A stretch of DNA of 40,118 nt, from the NCBI GenBank assembly GCA_029879905.1, contig JAOUPN010000004.1, positions 1 to 40,118 of the forward strand. The letters run 5' to 3'. A model generated the notes under the pieces. The model did no database searches. It was not told where the DNA came from and worked only from the letters and a program-made list of their open reading frames with translations. The position numbers and the translations under genes are program-made. Position 1 is the stretch's first letter. Every line of letters begins with the position of its first letter. This document shows positions 11,201 to 17,510 of the stretch, piece after piece. The DNA is from Nitrospira sp. (GTDB taxonomy: Bacteria; Nitrospirota; Nitrospiria; Nitrospirales; Nitrospiraceae).

Positions 11201-14200
11201 TCTTCTGTCACGTTCTTGGCAACCCACTGGATCCGCCCATCCGGTCCACGAGTCGGGACCAATTCAGCCGACGTGACCGTGTAGGCTGGCGTCTTCTTCG
11301 TGACCTCTTCCGGTGTGTCTGCCTTTGGTTGTGGTTGCTTCTCTTCTGTCTTTCCCTTTCTGAGCTTGGCGATATAGTTCCCGTAGACGCCTTTTAAGAA
11401 ATTTCGGCTCTTCTCACGGAAGTTGCCTGCTGTCGAATCGTCCTTGAGAATGACCCGTTCGCCGCCTGGGACTTGCGCGTTCTTGGTCTTCCCAGAGCGA
11501 TAGAAGCGGGTTTGCTGGAGGAAGTCTTCGAACGAGAGTTCGCCAGGCTGGAGCGGACCAACCATGGGATCACGTTGGCTGACTTGCTCCGTGGCCGTGA
11601 CCGTCTCTGGCGTTGGGACCTGCTCTTTCTCTGGCTGCTTGCTGGCCTGCTTCGGCGCCTGCATAATTTCAAGCGCAATCGCAAGCTCTTCAAGCATGTC
11701 CGGGGAGAGCTCGTCGAGGTGCCGTTTCCCAGTCTTCTCTTCCGTGAAATCCATGAAGGCAGGGTTGTTGTCCCATGGAATCCCCTTCTCGTCGGCCAAC
11801 TTGTGAATGTCGGCCACAGTTCGAGTAGGCTTCGTGCCTTCAACGGTGACCTCTGGCACCTCAAGCACTTCGTCATGGTCGGCCATCTGAATCGGGTCGT
11901 CCGGTGCCGGGAGCGCCGGCTGCTGCTGCTTCGGCTTCTTCGGTTTAACATCAATGGTTTGCTCAAGCGCGGCCCTCGCTTTGGCTTCTGTCTTGAATTC
12001 ATTCCCGCCCGTTGCTGGGTTCGTCAGATACGTGCCGTCTGGCCGTTGCACCTGGAATCGGCCATCTCGCGTCGGAATGATACGCGGTTCTGATGGTAGT
12101 TCTTCCGTCACGGGCTCGTCGGGAAGCGCATAGGTCGCGTCGACGGGCTCCGGTTCTACCTGTGGCACAGGCTCAGGAAGGCCTGGAGTCTGTCCAGGGG
12201 ATTCCTCAAGGAAGTCAAGATCCTGGTCAAGCGCCTCGCGCATGTCGTCGTCGATTGGATCAGGGGCTATCGTGGGCGTAACAGGAGGTTGTTCCGCCAC
12301 GAGCGGCTCGCTCGGCGTGGCTATGGGTTCCTGCGTTATCGCTGCCTCTGGCGTCTGAAGAGGGCGACCACTAACTTCTTGATTAGGTGACACCGCCATC
12401 TCCGGGGGTGGGACCGAAGACGGGGGCGCCGAAGGAGCTTGTGGCTGCTTCATCAAGAAGGGTGGCCGCTGTCCCGGTTGGGTAACCTGCATCTCATCAG
12501 GGAGACTCGACACGTGACTCTGGACGGAGACCGGCTCCGGCTCGGTGAAGAGCGGACTTTCGGTTTGTGGTTGCTCCTGCTGCCGTCGTGCCTTCCTGGA
12601 TTGTAAGACGCCAGACAGAAAGCCAACAATCGCCCCACTGCCTCCCCCTGCAGCTCCACCCATCCCAGCCCCTTCAAACCAGGAGCGGTTTTCGTCGTAG
12701 AGCTGCTGCGCAACGATATTCGAGCCGGTCTGTTGGAAATACTCTTGGATAAATTCTTGTGCGGCGGTCACTCCTGATTCTTTCAGGACTGTCACAAATC
12801 GTCCGCCCGTAGCTTTATTGAACCGGTTGATAATCCCAGCAATCGGCAAGGCTTCGCTGGAGCCTACGGCAGACCCTAACCAAAAGGCTTTCTCTTGCAC
12901 GTCCGGAGAGGCGGTCTTCTCTTTGGCGTCTTCGTACTGCTCTACTCCACCGACACCAGCCCCGAGCACGGCGGTTGTGGCAAGTGGAGCCTTCGCGGCC
13001 AGACCTGCGACCCCTCCAGCCATGAACCCAACCATGCTGCCCACGGCTCTCGGGAGCACACCAGCCACAAAATTCTTCTGCATGGCGGGATCGGCGGGGA
13101 AGAGCCGCTTCGCCATTTTGTCGATGGTCACGCCGAGTTGATAACTCCCCCGCTGTTCAATCGGACGATCATCACGGAGACTTTCTGGCAGGATTCGATC
13201 CAGGCTCTTCGAGGCCACGGCAATGGACTTGAGCGCGTCCGCTGGAATCTGCGCAAGCCCCTGCATGAAATTATATGCGGCCTCTTCCACTCCTTGCCGT
13301 ACACTCTGGATTGGCGGAGCGTCTTGGATGTCTTGCCCGGTCTGCTTGATATCGGCAGTAAACTGGCCTGCGAGTTCTTCGGCGGTCGGCACCTTACCGG
13401 AGACATGGACCTCGGGCACGTCTAGGACGTCTTCCTCTGTAGCCGTTGGTTCATCGGGCAGGGGGATTGCCTCACCGTCCATACCGATGATGGAGTGTCC
13501 GGGCTGCGGTTTGTTTACGATCTTACCTGTGATGGTGTTCAGTCGCCCGTCCGGAGTGTCTACGAACTCACGGGGATGTCCAGGGAGCTTATATTTCGAA
13601 CTGCCGTGGAGCCGTGGCCGGCCTTGCTCGTCCAGGTCGGTTGGATCAGGCACCAACTGCATATTGTCAGCAAACGCTCGCCGGTAGTCATAGAAATGGT
13701 TCGGGTTGTCTGGATCGGGGTTCAACCCACGATCGGCGAAGTTCTGCTTGTACCAACGCTGAAACCGCGCTTCTTGCTTCGGATCTGTAAACCCTGGCCC
13801 CTTCGGCGGAATTAACGACTTGGCCCCAGGCCGCTGCGCCTCCATTAAGGTCTTAGCGTTCCGCTGTTCGGTCAGGTTCGCAATCTCACCCATCCCCGGC
13901 ATCTGCTTATAGAGATCAAGGACGCTGGGCTCTGGGAGGTCGAACGACTGCCCCGCCTCGACCATCTGCCGTTCTATCTGGTCACGGCTGAGCGGTTTCG
14001 TGGCCTTGAGCGTGCGCGGCTTGACCTGTGGCGCGTCTACGGGGAGTTGGTCGAGCGTTGGAACGTCTACACTGGGTTGCGTCTTACTGGGGGCAGTTGT
14101 GGCAGCGGGAGCGGCTGTCTTAGGTCGGTCTCGCGGCTTGGGGACCGCCTCATCAGGGGCAAAGAGCCCCTTAACAAACCGCTTCGCCCGGTTGAAGGGG

Positions 14201-14442
14201 GTGTATTGCTCCTCAAGATCCTTCTTGAACTGCTGCGCGGCATGAACATTGCCTATGACTTCGCGCCGTTTCCCTGTCTCTCTGTCGAAGTCTTCGCGCT
14301 TGGCCTTCCGAAAGGGGGTCGGATCGTCACCAGGGTACTTGCCGACTTCCAGCGTAGCGATTGCCTCATCGCGTTCCTCTTCAGGAACGGAGAACTGATC
14401 GTCGAGGGAGCGGTGGAAATCTTCTAGTTCCTCTAAGGTCAT
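2224..14442 (-). CDS. Giant polyvalent protein: DarB-type N6-adenine methylase plus SNF2-like helicase
   Basis: This 4072-residue protein fills 30% of the window. Residues 1-1300 are Pro/Gln/Glu-rich with short ordered stretches and two hydrophobic Gly/Ala segments (about 465-500 and 590-612, e.g. GFMAGGVAGLAAKAPL), as in proteins ejected through membranes. Methylase motif I LEPGAGIGHF lies near 1515 and motif IV GNVPF near 1577. The helicase has Walker A HEVGAGKT near 2185, LVDEADLFKN near 2348, GTATPISNS near 2400, MGAGTNVQKK near 2680 and QRNGRGIRQG near 2706. Residues about 2750-4072 are long helical regions with another hydrophobic segment near 3750, resembling large-polyvalent-protein-associated domains. 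Phage P1 DarB, with the same methylase-helicase core, is a virion protein that protects injected DNA from type I restriction; that role here is inference. The start lacks a visible SD, and the HNH gene lies just upstream. Residues about 1301-1390 overlap a nested gene. Confidence 0.93.
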   Translation of the reverse strand: MTLEELEDFHRSLDDQFSVPEEERDEAIATLEVGKYPGDDPTPFRKAKREDFDRETGKRREVIGNVHAAQQFKKDLEEQYTPFNRAKRFVKGLFAPDEAVPKPRDRPKTAAPAATTAPSKTQPSVDVPTLDQLPVDAPQVKPRTLKATKPLSRDQIERQMVEAGQSFDLPEPSVLDLYKQMPGMGEIANLTEQRNAKTLMEAQRPGAKSLIPPKGPGFTDPKQEARFQRWYKQNFADRGLNPDPDNPNHFYDYRRAFADNMQLVPDPTDLDEQGRPRLHGSSKYKLPGHPREFVDTPDGRLNTITGKIVNKPQPGHSIIGMDGEAIPLPDEPTATEEDVLDVPEVHVSGKVPTAEELAGQFTADIKQTGQDIQDAPPIQSVRQGVEEAAYNFMQGLAQIPADALKSIAVASKSLDRILPESLRDDRPIEQRGSYQLGVTIDKMAKRLFPADPAMQKNFVAGVLPRAVGSMVGFMAGGVAGLAAKAPLATTAVLGAGVGGVEQYEDAKEKTASPDVQEKAFWLGSAVGSSEALPIAGIINRFNKATGGRFVTVLKESGVTAAQEFIQEYFQQTGSNIVAQQLYDENRSWFEGAGMGGAAGGGSGAIVGFLSGVLQSRKARRQQEQPQTESPLFTEPEPVSVQSHVSSLPDEMQVTQPGQRPPFLMKQPQAPSAPPSSVPPPEMAVSPNQEVSGRPLQTPEAAITQEPIATPSEPLVAEQPPVTPTIAPDPIDDDMREALDQDLDFLEESPGQTPGLPEPVPQVEPEPVDATYALPDEPVTEELPSEPRIIPTRDGRFQVQRPDGTYLTNPATGGNEFKTEAKARAALEQTIDVKPKKPKQQQPALPAPDDPIQMADHDEVLEVPEVTVEGTKPTRTVADIHKLADEKGIPWDNNPAFMDFTEEKTGKRHLDELSPDMLEELAIALEIMQAPKQASKQPEKEQVPTPETVTATEQVSQRDPMVGPLQPGELSFEDFLQQTRFYRSGKTKNAQVPGGERVILKDDSTAGNFREKSRNFLKGVYGNYIAKLRKGKTEEKQPQPKADTPEEVTKKTPAYTVTSAELVPTRGPDGRIQWVAKNVTEEQFPEKAETPPKASAQPTPEEAVAKPASSDFAKHDRVEWMHDRKKLTGIVRTVSSGGNIEVARTNGQTVILKPSDPTLRNLRNVEAAKPTHPSLEAPAEKAGVVAPAGVNFDDLRSSAVDAQKAFNQAKTIKEKSKWAEKVRLLKKHFTDGPGLVGGEAYAKRLRFFDNILSKMHQALEDGKPIGVSLLPQSEPQPTTPEALAQEPKRDTLTVPPTPEEVANERTQQPRVDAPRPPERAPTDPVSSLEEPGATQQVSPKQADRDQRGTDVSRGTGDAAPRGKRDASERDLSAERGGREDAGRDDEAVSGSDQPAGTDFTIGADYTIPSGQKTKYKANVSAIKLLKQLETEGRLASPAEQAVLAQYTGWGGLPQAFQWSHEWQKEYRELEDLLTDEEYASARASTPNAHYTDPDTIRSIYTGLEHLGFTHGRVLEPGAGIGHFFGVMPAKMASRSQRTAIEKDSISARIAAQLYQRANVREGAYEQQALPNEFFDVAVGNVPFADVRPHDAHNQDLNKLHLSLHDYYFAKAISQVRPGGLVAFITSRFTMDKLNGKLRDYLAKRADLVGAIRLPNTQFKAIANTDVTTDVIVLRRRQEGEDPGGEAWATTETQATPDGDASINEYFVRHPEHIMGTLSLEGTMYRSKEVTVKPDGRNVPSAMADAFRKMPADIYQARTRPVSTTPRGLLEALEASDDVKEGAYTIQNNALYVRRSTQFVPVEDATATDIERARGLIAIREQVKSVLKSQLEDTGAPFMAAQRKELNKVYDRFQKKFGFINSRANKALFRDDPDYGTLQSLERDYDKKANTANKADIFSKRIIEYRPSATKADTPKEAMLISLNETGRIDLDKMQALTGRPQHELIRDLKGLVYQNPEGLTWEPADQYLSGNVRQKLRVAEEAAKTDKRFNENVESLKLAIPEDLKPEQIAVKLGHGWIPANDYRDFIAHLLDINTYNVKVNYSAVVGAFSVKASAGMQNVKNTKTFGTDRATATSLLEDALASKLPTVYDALPDDKRIVNEKETIAAREKLQAIQDEFQKWLWADQNRADRLARKYNDEYNNIRVREHDGSHLSLPGSNPLIVLRPHQKNGVWRALQEGNTLLAHEVGAGKTYTKIAIAMEFRRLRMANKPLITVPNHLVEYWRGAFLELYPAAKVLAATKEDFKAENRRRLVGRIATGDWDAVVIAHSQMSRIPMSYESFEAFAKEQIDLLDEYLHELKADKQGNRNIIKEIEKAKARFEGKLKSRKAQIEENADKGVTFEETGVDMILVDEADLFKNLWFPTRMTRVAGLPNTESQRSYDMFLKTNYLNKLTNQRAVIFGTATPISNSMAEVFTMQRYLQPRELEQAGLSHFDAWARQFGNTVTSLELSPDGSGYRPKTRFAEFVNVPELTQMFRRVMDVKTGEDLKLPVPKLRTGKPINVTVPPSEALKTYVASLITRAEALKTGRVDPRKDNMLKITGDGRNAALDVRLRVPGAPEDKHGKVAAMVKQVVQEYKDSATVKGTQLIFLDLSTPKAKDTKDKKETEDGAAQDEEVELAEEQQLRGSVYQDIKKKLIRGGIPEKEIAFIHDAKTDEKKTKLFEDVNAGTIRVLIGSTEKMGAGTNVQKKMVALHNLDAPWRPRDIHQRNGRGIRQGNELYRADPDGFEFAVFNYATEAPSFDVFMWGTLEAKARTITQIMKGDPNIRTIQDVDTAVMSFAEMKAVASGNPMVLEKANKDIELRKLSLLRAAHQDTQRRIAYELRTIPDQIKFEKDSIARFEKAEEIADAHPADPFTVTLNKTAYTDKTEAGQAVLRMIQDALDANPKSRSDILRYPGIGTYRGFSLHLNVHIDNSAYFYVGENRLLTTTSFMLDEVKPENVMVRFENAIAALDSLMAKGKKNILIWEKKRQDMLEEQKKPFEHEAKILALESRIKQIDTALDLTKRDEGVIAEAAGKDDEGPLDILKSERGSIPASLLAGGAGTAKDAEAYRQQRAREDIGFQSADPEIDRRVRAAKRGIQKDSLSGKLKEHLGHVWRLISREFANLPDTAQFARLRTDLLKLQKYKGIAADEIQRELAAIVKPLNRKQYDQLEWKALLADLQREADAGRKLPFGYTAEKVADDLESLDAAISLDQTVQKSWEKRQQLWKRLKKEYQGAMNDIGFDVTKKLTKEDYFRHQVLDHARERAMKGTGSKIRTPTGRGFLQTRHGSSADINANYVQAEFEVMAQMVYDTQVAKVIKGVDQTLNIRKSLEAQAKDQNNKAIQAIIDEGSDRSAIVAATLKDFRKRLGMHMSRIRKAMQLSQDDRLSLPEIAEIAEDVENDAHLSARGVFKVINERKVFVDQLLGKKKVTWEQLIPDTHDLWQPREGNVFYMADSIPAQLAKALQESMLEDAGLLADKLRKVLAMGAPREQYVIPIDAKETLDDLSHKEHSWFVDMNRQFLGHWKQLMLIAPRKWGRYNIRNFTGDADAMFVGNPGAFKKLRRAASDLLPVMFSEEVLTGEAKEWVKRGGYGTTMQYQELGDLNELKAFKLSLDRASKGGVLGLPAKAWNTYWKAARLSTDYREGLMRYAAYLSYLEQMQENNGVPKNFGASKKETVLAIPDVRDRAFKLSNELLGAYDRISEAGQTVRAFWIPFFSWMEVNATRYGRLVGNALDGGHGGTALAKGALITGKNGASFMIRLAFFWSTLQAWNYLMFGDDEDELQQTNPTVANRPHILFGRDAEGKIMYLAGIGALGDLLSWFGLDEFPGLVGDIMHDRLTIGEAVKNAAKAPVNRLWQGLTPLVKMPPEMFMRETSYPDVFHWRPIQDRAEYLGYQTTLGPEIKALMGKPGKPLYGVEDLSGLIVQKTDPKSAAYYSWQTTERKYLERMGKDSNAVFWRSPRGEALHNWSLALRHKDADAEAAWRERYVEMEKEKYGKRYSETLMYKDIERSLRSKAPLSGMTRAERDKILAQLDAEELRTLHRAEDYYKDVIMQILPEVRRSGLKRKLTSQGWLTKHEPSLLADLEP
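10143..10538 (-). CDS. Nested small gene overprinting the giant gene (helical, 131 aa)
   Basis: This ORF lies wholly inside the giant gene in another frame of the same strand. Its ATG is preceded by GGAGGAGGT with about 5 nt spacing, one of the strongest SDs in the window. The first about 85 residues look like a real helical protein (LHDHLKEHRPTQFQALK, FLEEQGMQPREAREMLQNE), with mostly G or C in third positions. The giant frame over the same bases is A/T-rich in third positions and encodes charged low-complexity sequence. After about residue 85 the pattern reverses, and the Ser/Pro/Thr tail looks like a shadow of the methylase start. The pattern loosely recalls small proteins found beside mobile-element methylase-helicase genes (DUF1896/TnpV-like), but that link is weak. 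Function unknown. Confidence 0.6.
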   Translation of the reverse strand: MKGLNSLGWTLHDHLKEHRPTQFQALKSQGQLNKYLLSKQTEINEELTFLEEQGMQPREAREMLQNEIYPPSEEDVKTLGGTMRPYQDQISQLEPTSPSALTTPSRQGKRPSTRPTSPRSSSSSNSKLKAV

Positions 14443-14451
14443 AGTTTTCAG

Positions 14452-14480
14452 TTGCCTGAAGTTATATTGTTTTGTAAAAT
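14452..14480 (+). promoter_or_regulatory. Possible promoter for the HNH gene
   Basis: TTGCCT (14452-14457) and TAAAAT (14475-14480) are separated by 17 bp in the AT-rich gap before the HNH gene. The expected transcription start would fall at or next to the ATG at 14487, and no SD is visible, so a leaderless transcript is possible. The AT-rich context makes chance matches likely. Confidence 0.35.
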
Positions 14481-14486
14481 AATCAC

Positions 14487-14972
14487 ATGGACAGAGTTAC
14501 ACGTAGCAGGAATTACTACAAGGACAACCGCGAACGATTGTTGCTTAAGTTTAAGGAGCGATACAAGAAACACAGAGATAAAGTGTTGGCCGCACAACGC
14601 ATGCGACTTCGCAATAATCCTGAAAAAGTAAGAGAGCAACGAAGAAAAAGCAGGAGAAAGTATAGACTGAAAATACTTGCAGCTCACAAGATAAGAGTCG
14701 CCATACTGAGAAATAAGGCTATCGCCATTCTTGGCGGAAAATGTGCGCATTGCGGATATGATAAAGATTTTCGAGCTATCCAAGTCGATCATATTAATGG
14801 AGATGGGTGGACTGAACGTAGGGCTGTCGGTAACTACAGAATTTATCGATCTATTGTGACTCTTGGACATCAAGATAAGTACCAGCCTCTTTGCGCTAAC
14901 TGCAACGTCATAAAACGGATGGACTTCGGAGAACATCAACAGAAATTCAGGATCGCGCCAAAGCTTTCATAG
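14487..14972 (+). CDS. HNH endonuclease, free-standing homing type
   Basis: The 161-residue product is one of only two plus-strand genes. Residues 1-75 are very basic and helical (SRRKYRLKILAAHKIR), likely DNA-binding. The HNH nuclease core follows: CAHCGYDKDF, then QVDHINGDG, then PLCANCNVIKR, with two CxxC pairs for structural zinc and the His of VDHINGDG as catalytic candidate. This layout matches small phage HNH endonucleases that spread as mobile intergenic genes. It is much richer in A/T than its neighbours, lies opposite to them, and is wedged between the 255-aa gene (ends converge within 2 bp) and the giant gene start, all of which suggest recent insertion. It is too far from terminase genes to read it as a packaging HNH. 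Confidence 0.85.
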   Translation: MDRVTRSRNYYKDNRERLLLKFKERYKKHRDKVLAAQRMRLRNNPEKVREQRRKSRRKYRLKILAAHKIRVAILRNKAIAILGGKCAHCGYDKDFRAIQVDHINGDGWTERRAVGNYRIYRSIVTLGHQDKYQPLCANCNVIKRMDFGEHQQKFRIAPKLS

Positions 14973-14974
14973 AT

Positions 14975-15742
14975 TCACTCCTCATCACCATAGTCCATCA
15001 GATCGGTGTCGTCGTCCTCCATCTGCATCGACTTCGGATCACCGGAGGCGAGCGAGCGCATAAACTCGTGCATGGTCACCGGGTTGGAAATATCGCTCTC
15101 CTTGACCCCGAGCTTGTTCAGGAGTTGCATATGTTGCTTGACCTTCTCCCGGCGCTTCTGCACTTTGAGCCGTGCGGCGTCGAGCTGGTCTTTGTAGGGG
15201 GCAAACCCTGGGTCCATGGTGCCGTCTGGGCGCAAGAACTCGGATTTCCTCGACTTGAGTTTTTCCCCCAGCATTTGATACTGCATCTCAGCCGCATCTT
15301 TCTTGGCCAGCTCCGACATATACCGCGAGAAGGGCTTCGTGAGTTCCTTAGAGCGTTGCGCGGCCATCCGCCCCCGCTGCTTCGCAATACCGTACTGCAC
15401 GTGCATCTCAAAGTCTTTCTCGTCCATGTCAGGGAACTGTTGACGCATCGCTCGACGATAGGCGCGTTCCTGATCTTGAAACGACATCTGCTTCGGCGCT
15501 TGCGGCTTCAGCTGCGGAGGATTCGGCATCATGCCAGGATGCACCGGTTGCGCTGGGATCACCGCATTCGGCCTCGGCATGCCGCCCATAGGAGGCGGCG
15601 CGGACGGTGGGCCAGGATTACCAGCCAGCATGGCACCCGGAGGCGGAGCGGTCACTTGTCCTGGCCGCACCGGAGGCTCAGCCAAGGCCGTGCCTCCTGC
15701 CATCCCAGGCCGTTGTCGTTCATTCGGAAGCATGTACGCCAT
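14975..15742 (-). CDS. Pro-rich, helical protein, probable internal virion protein
   Basis: This 255-residue protein has an N-terminal about 85 residues rich in Pro, Gly and Met (APPPGAMLAGNPGPPSAPPP), a central helical region with many Lys/Arg/Gln (RAYRRAMRQQFPDMDEKDFE, KRREKVKQHMQLLNKLGV) and an acidic end (MEDDDTDLMDYGDEE). An AAGGAGG SD supports the start at 15742. It sits between tail genes and the giant gene, in the place where podophages keep internal or ejected proteins, so a virion role is likely but unproven. No known domain is recognised. Confidence 0.8.
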   Translation of the reverse strand: MAYMLPNERQRPGMAGGTALAEPPVRPGQVTAPPPGAMLAGNPGPPSAPPPMGGMPRPNAVIPAQPVHPGMMPNPPQLKPQAPKQMSFQDQERAYRRAMRQQFPDMDEKDFEMHVQYGIAKQRGRMAAQRSKELTKPFSRYMSELAKKDAAEMQYQMLGEKLKSRKSEFLRPDGTMDPGFAPYKDQLDAARLKVQKRREKVKQHMQLLNKLGVKESDISNPVTMHEFMRSLASGDPKSMQMEDDDTDLMDYGDEE

Positions 15743-15754
15743 GATCGATCCTCC

Positions 15755-16237
15755 TTACCGTGCGAGAAATCTACCGGGAGACGGGAATTCTTTCATGATC
15801 TTGTCCGTATTCATCATGCGGGGTGCCGACATCCCTACCCGAGGGGCAAGATTCGGCGAACCCATCCCCATACGTTCCATCTGCATGTTTGGCTTTGGTG
15901 CCGTGTGCCCATCGGTCCTGAACTGCCCTCCGCCTGGAGAGTAGGCGCGGATCCCGCCATGTGGCGATGGCTGAGCCGTGGGCACGTTGGCTGTAAGCTG
16001 CGGCACTTCCATTCCGAGTCGTTGCGCTTGCATCGGTTGCGGACCTTCTGGCTGGTAGTAGTTCATTAGGACGTGCGGATCCCAGCCCTCAGCACCGGCA
16101 AAGGCGGATAACGACTGCCTCTTTTTGTAGGCGTCGATGTAGTCTTGCCGTTGTTTCATCTGGCCCATCTGCATCGTGGCTCCGAGGACCGTTTGCCCTG
16201 CCTGCGCCAAGCCTTGTCCAATGCCATAGCTGCTCAT
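15755..16237 (-). CDS. Small Met/Gly/Pro-rich protein, probable internal virion protein
   Basis: The 160-residue product starts MSSYGIGQGLAQAGQTVLGA, a glycine/alanine amphipathic stretch, continues with a Met/Gln-rich helix, and ends in Pro/Gly/Met repeats (GMEVPQLTANVPTAQPSP). It is 12 bp upstream of the 255-aa gene and resembles it in composition. AAGGGGGT precedes the start. Such N-termini are common in podophage ejection proteins, so an internal virion role is the best guess. I recognise no family. Confidence 0.72.
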   Translation of the reverse strand: MSSYGIGQGLAQAGQTVLGATMQMGQMKQRQDYIDAYKKRQSLSAFAGAEGWDPHVLMNYYQPEGPQPMQAQRLGMEVPQLTANVPTAQPSPHGGIRAYSPGGGQFRTDGHTAPKPNMQMERMGMGSPNLAPRVGMSAPRMMNTDKIMKEFPSPGRFLAR

Positions 16238-16282
16238 CGTGACCCCCTTGACTCTCTCCCTAGTGGGAGGTAGGCTGAACCT

Positions 16283-16579
16283 ATGAAAACCCTACTCGCC
16301 ATTCTGCTTCTCATTCCATCACTCGCGCTCGCTGAGTCGATGACTGCTGCGGAATTCGAGGCCTGCCTCAATAACATCCCGTGCCTCACCGCCTATACCA
16401 GAGGCCAAGCGTTCCATGAGGAACAACCCACGAATACCGTCCAAGAAGAACTCGACGCTCGATTGTTAGGCGTCCATCCATTGTCGTTGCCTACAACGCG
16501 AGGGCCATTCCTGGGGCTATCTCCACTGATTCCTCTTTATCCACAAACTTTTTATCCAGAGCCCGTACAGCACTGGTGA
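16283..16579 (+). CDS. Small secreted protein with Sec signal peptide, possible moron
   Basis: This plus-strand gene starts MKTLLAILLLIPSLALAES, a textbook Sec signal peptide with an ALA cleavage site, after a GGAGGT at somewhat long spacing. The mature part is about 80 residues with two Cys (CLNNIPCL) and a Pro/Leu-rich end. It runs against all neighbours, is divergent from the 160-aa gene and overlaps the 3' end of the S74 gene by 89 bp in antisense. Single genes of this kind in phage late regions are often morons that change the host envelope, for instance superinfection exclusion. That role is inference. Confidence 0.55.
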   Translation: MKTLLAILLLIPSLALAESMTAAEFEACLNNIPCLTAYTRGQAFHEEQPTNTVQEELDARLLGVHPLSLPTTRGPFLGLSPLIPLYPQTFYPEPVQHW

Positions 16580-17510
16580 GCATCCCCAAGTAACTAATCA
16601 CATCGACCTTCCGCCCATCTGACACAATCTCCGGCATGGTGTCCGCCATCCCGCCGATATGGGACTCCGCCTCGCCTTTGTAGCGCCATTTCTTCACAGG
16701 GATACCCCGCACCGCCGCCAGCATTTCCCCGTCTGAAATCGGTTCAACGTCTTCCTTCATGGCAGGATCGGAGAACATCATCCCGGCTGCCAGCCCGGAC
16801 ATCCCCAACGACGCCCCGCCGCTGATATAACCAGCCCGTTCTCGTCCCTTCTCCTTTTCACTGTCAAACTGCATGCTTCGAGTGAATTGATCGCCTTGCA
16901 TCGCGTTGTTGAGCGTATTCTGATACGGGCTATAGGCCCGGGCTTGTGCGGCAAAGGGGTTTTCCATCTGGCTCTGCGTCGTTGATCGGCTACTCTGGCG
17001 GTTCAATGCCAAGGCCTCCGCCGTGGTCAACATGTCGCGCTGCTCGCCTTCCTTGAGCGAGGTCGCCATGGTTTGATATTCCCGCATGGCCTGTTGTCCT
17101 GGCGTCGAGAGCTCCCACCCTGGCCCGAGCTGGCGGTAGAGATTTTCCTTCATCTTATTTTCGCCCAGCTCCAATTCCTTCTTGAGGGTTTCGCTCACTG
17201 GAAGTTCGCCCTTGAGGGCTTTCAAGCTGCGTTCGGTCTGGAGGCGTTCGATTTCCTGCTTGTTCGCCTGCTGGCCAGGGTTGAGATATTCATAAGCCTT
17301 CGTCTCAGGGTTGTACTTGAGCCCGGATTCTGCCAGCATGAGGGGTTCGAGTTGCTGAAACCGCTTGGCTTGATCCATCTGAAAATCAAGCATCTCGTTC
17401 TGACGCCTCACCAATCCAGGATCGGGAGGAGGCACGTCCGGCCCATCGCCGCCGCGTAGCTCTGGAAGCCAGGACCCATCAGGCAGTTGATAGAGCTTAA
17501 GCGCGTCCAT
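16491..17510 (-). CDS. Virion protein with C-terminal S74-type intramolecular chaperone domain
   Basis: The track starts at 17525, but the ATG at 17510 (MDALKLYQLPDG) has GGAGGG seven bases upstream and is preferred, giving 339 aa. Residues 1-230 are helical and polar with no beta-helix repeats (LDFQMDQAKRFQQLEPLML, SLKEGEQRDMLTTAEALAL). The C-terminal about 90 residues match the Peptidase_S74 chaperone pattern: SDPAMKEDVEPI, then PVKKWRYKGE, a GGMADTMPEIVSD strand, and VDVISYLGMLTSAVRAL. In this family the domain helps trimerise tail spikes and then cuts itself off just before the Ser of the SD motif; that Ser and the following Lys are present. A helical partner is unusual. It lies downstream of the gp13-like gene with a 14-bp overlap. 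Confidence 0.78.
   Translation of the reverse strand: MDALKLYQLPDGSWLPELRGGDGPDVPPPDPGLVRRQNEMLDFQMDQAKRFQQLEPLMLAESGLKYNPETKAYEYLNPGQQANKQEIERLQTERSLKALKGELPVSETLKKELELGENKMKENLYRQLGPGWELSTPGQQAMREYQTMATSLKEGEQRDMLTTAEALALNRQSSRSTTQSQMENPFAAQARAYSPYQNTLNNAMQGDQFTRSMQFDSEKEKGRERAGYISGGASLGMSGLAAGMMFSDPAMKEDVEPISDGEMLAAVRGIPVKKWRYKGEAESHIGGMADTMPEIVSDGRKVDVISYLGMLTSAVRALDKKFVDKEESVEIAPGMALAL

Noticed and set aside
15068-16069. 333-aa plus-strand ORF
   Set aside because: It is antisense to two minus-strand genes with SDs; its Arg/His-rich composition is typical of a GC3 shadow.
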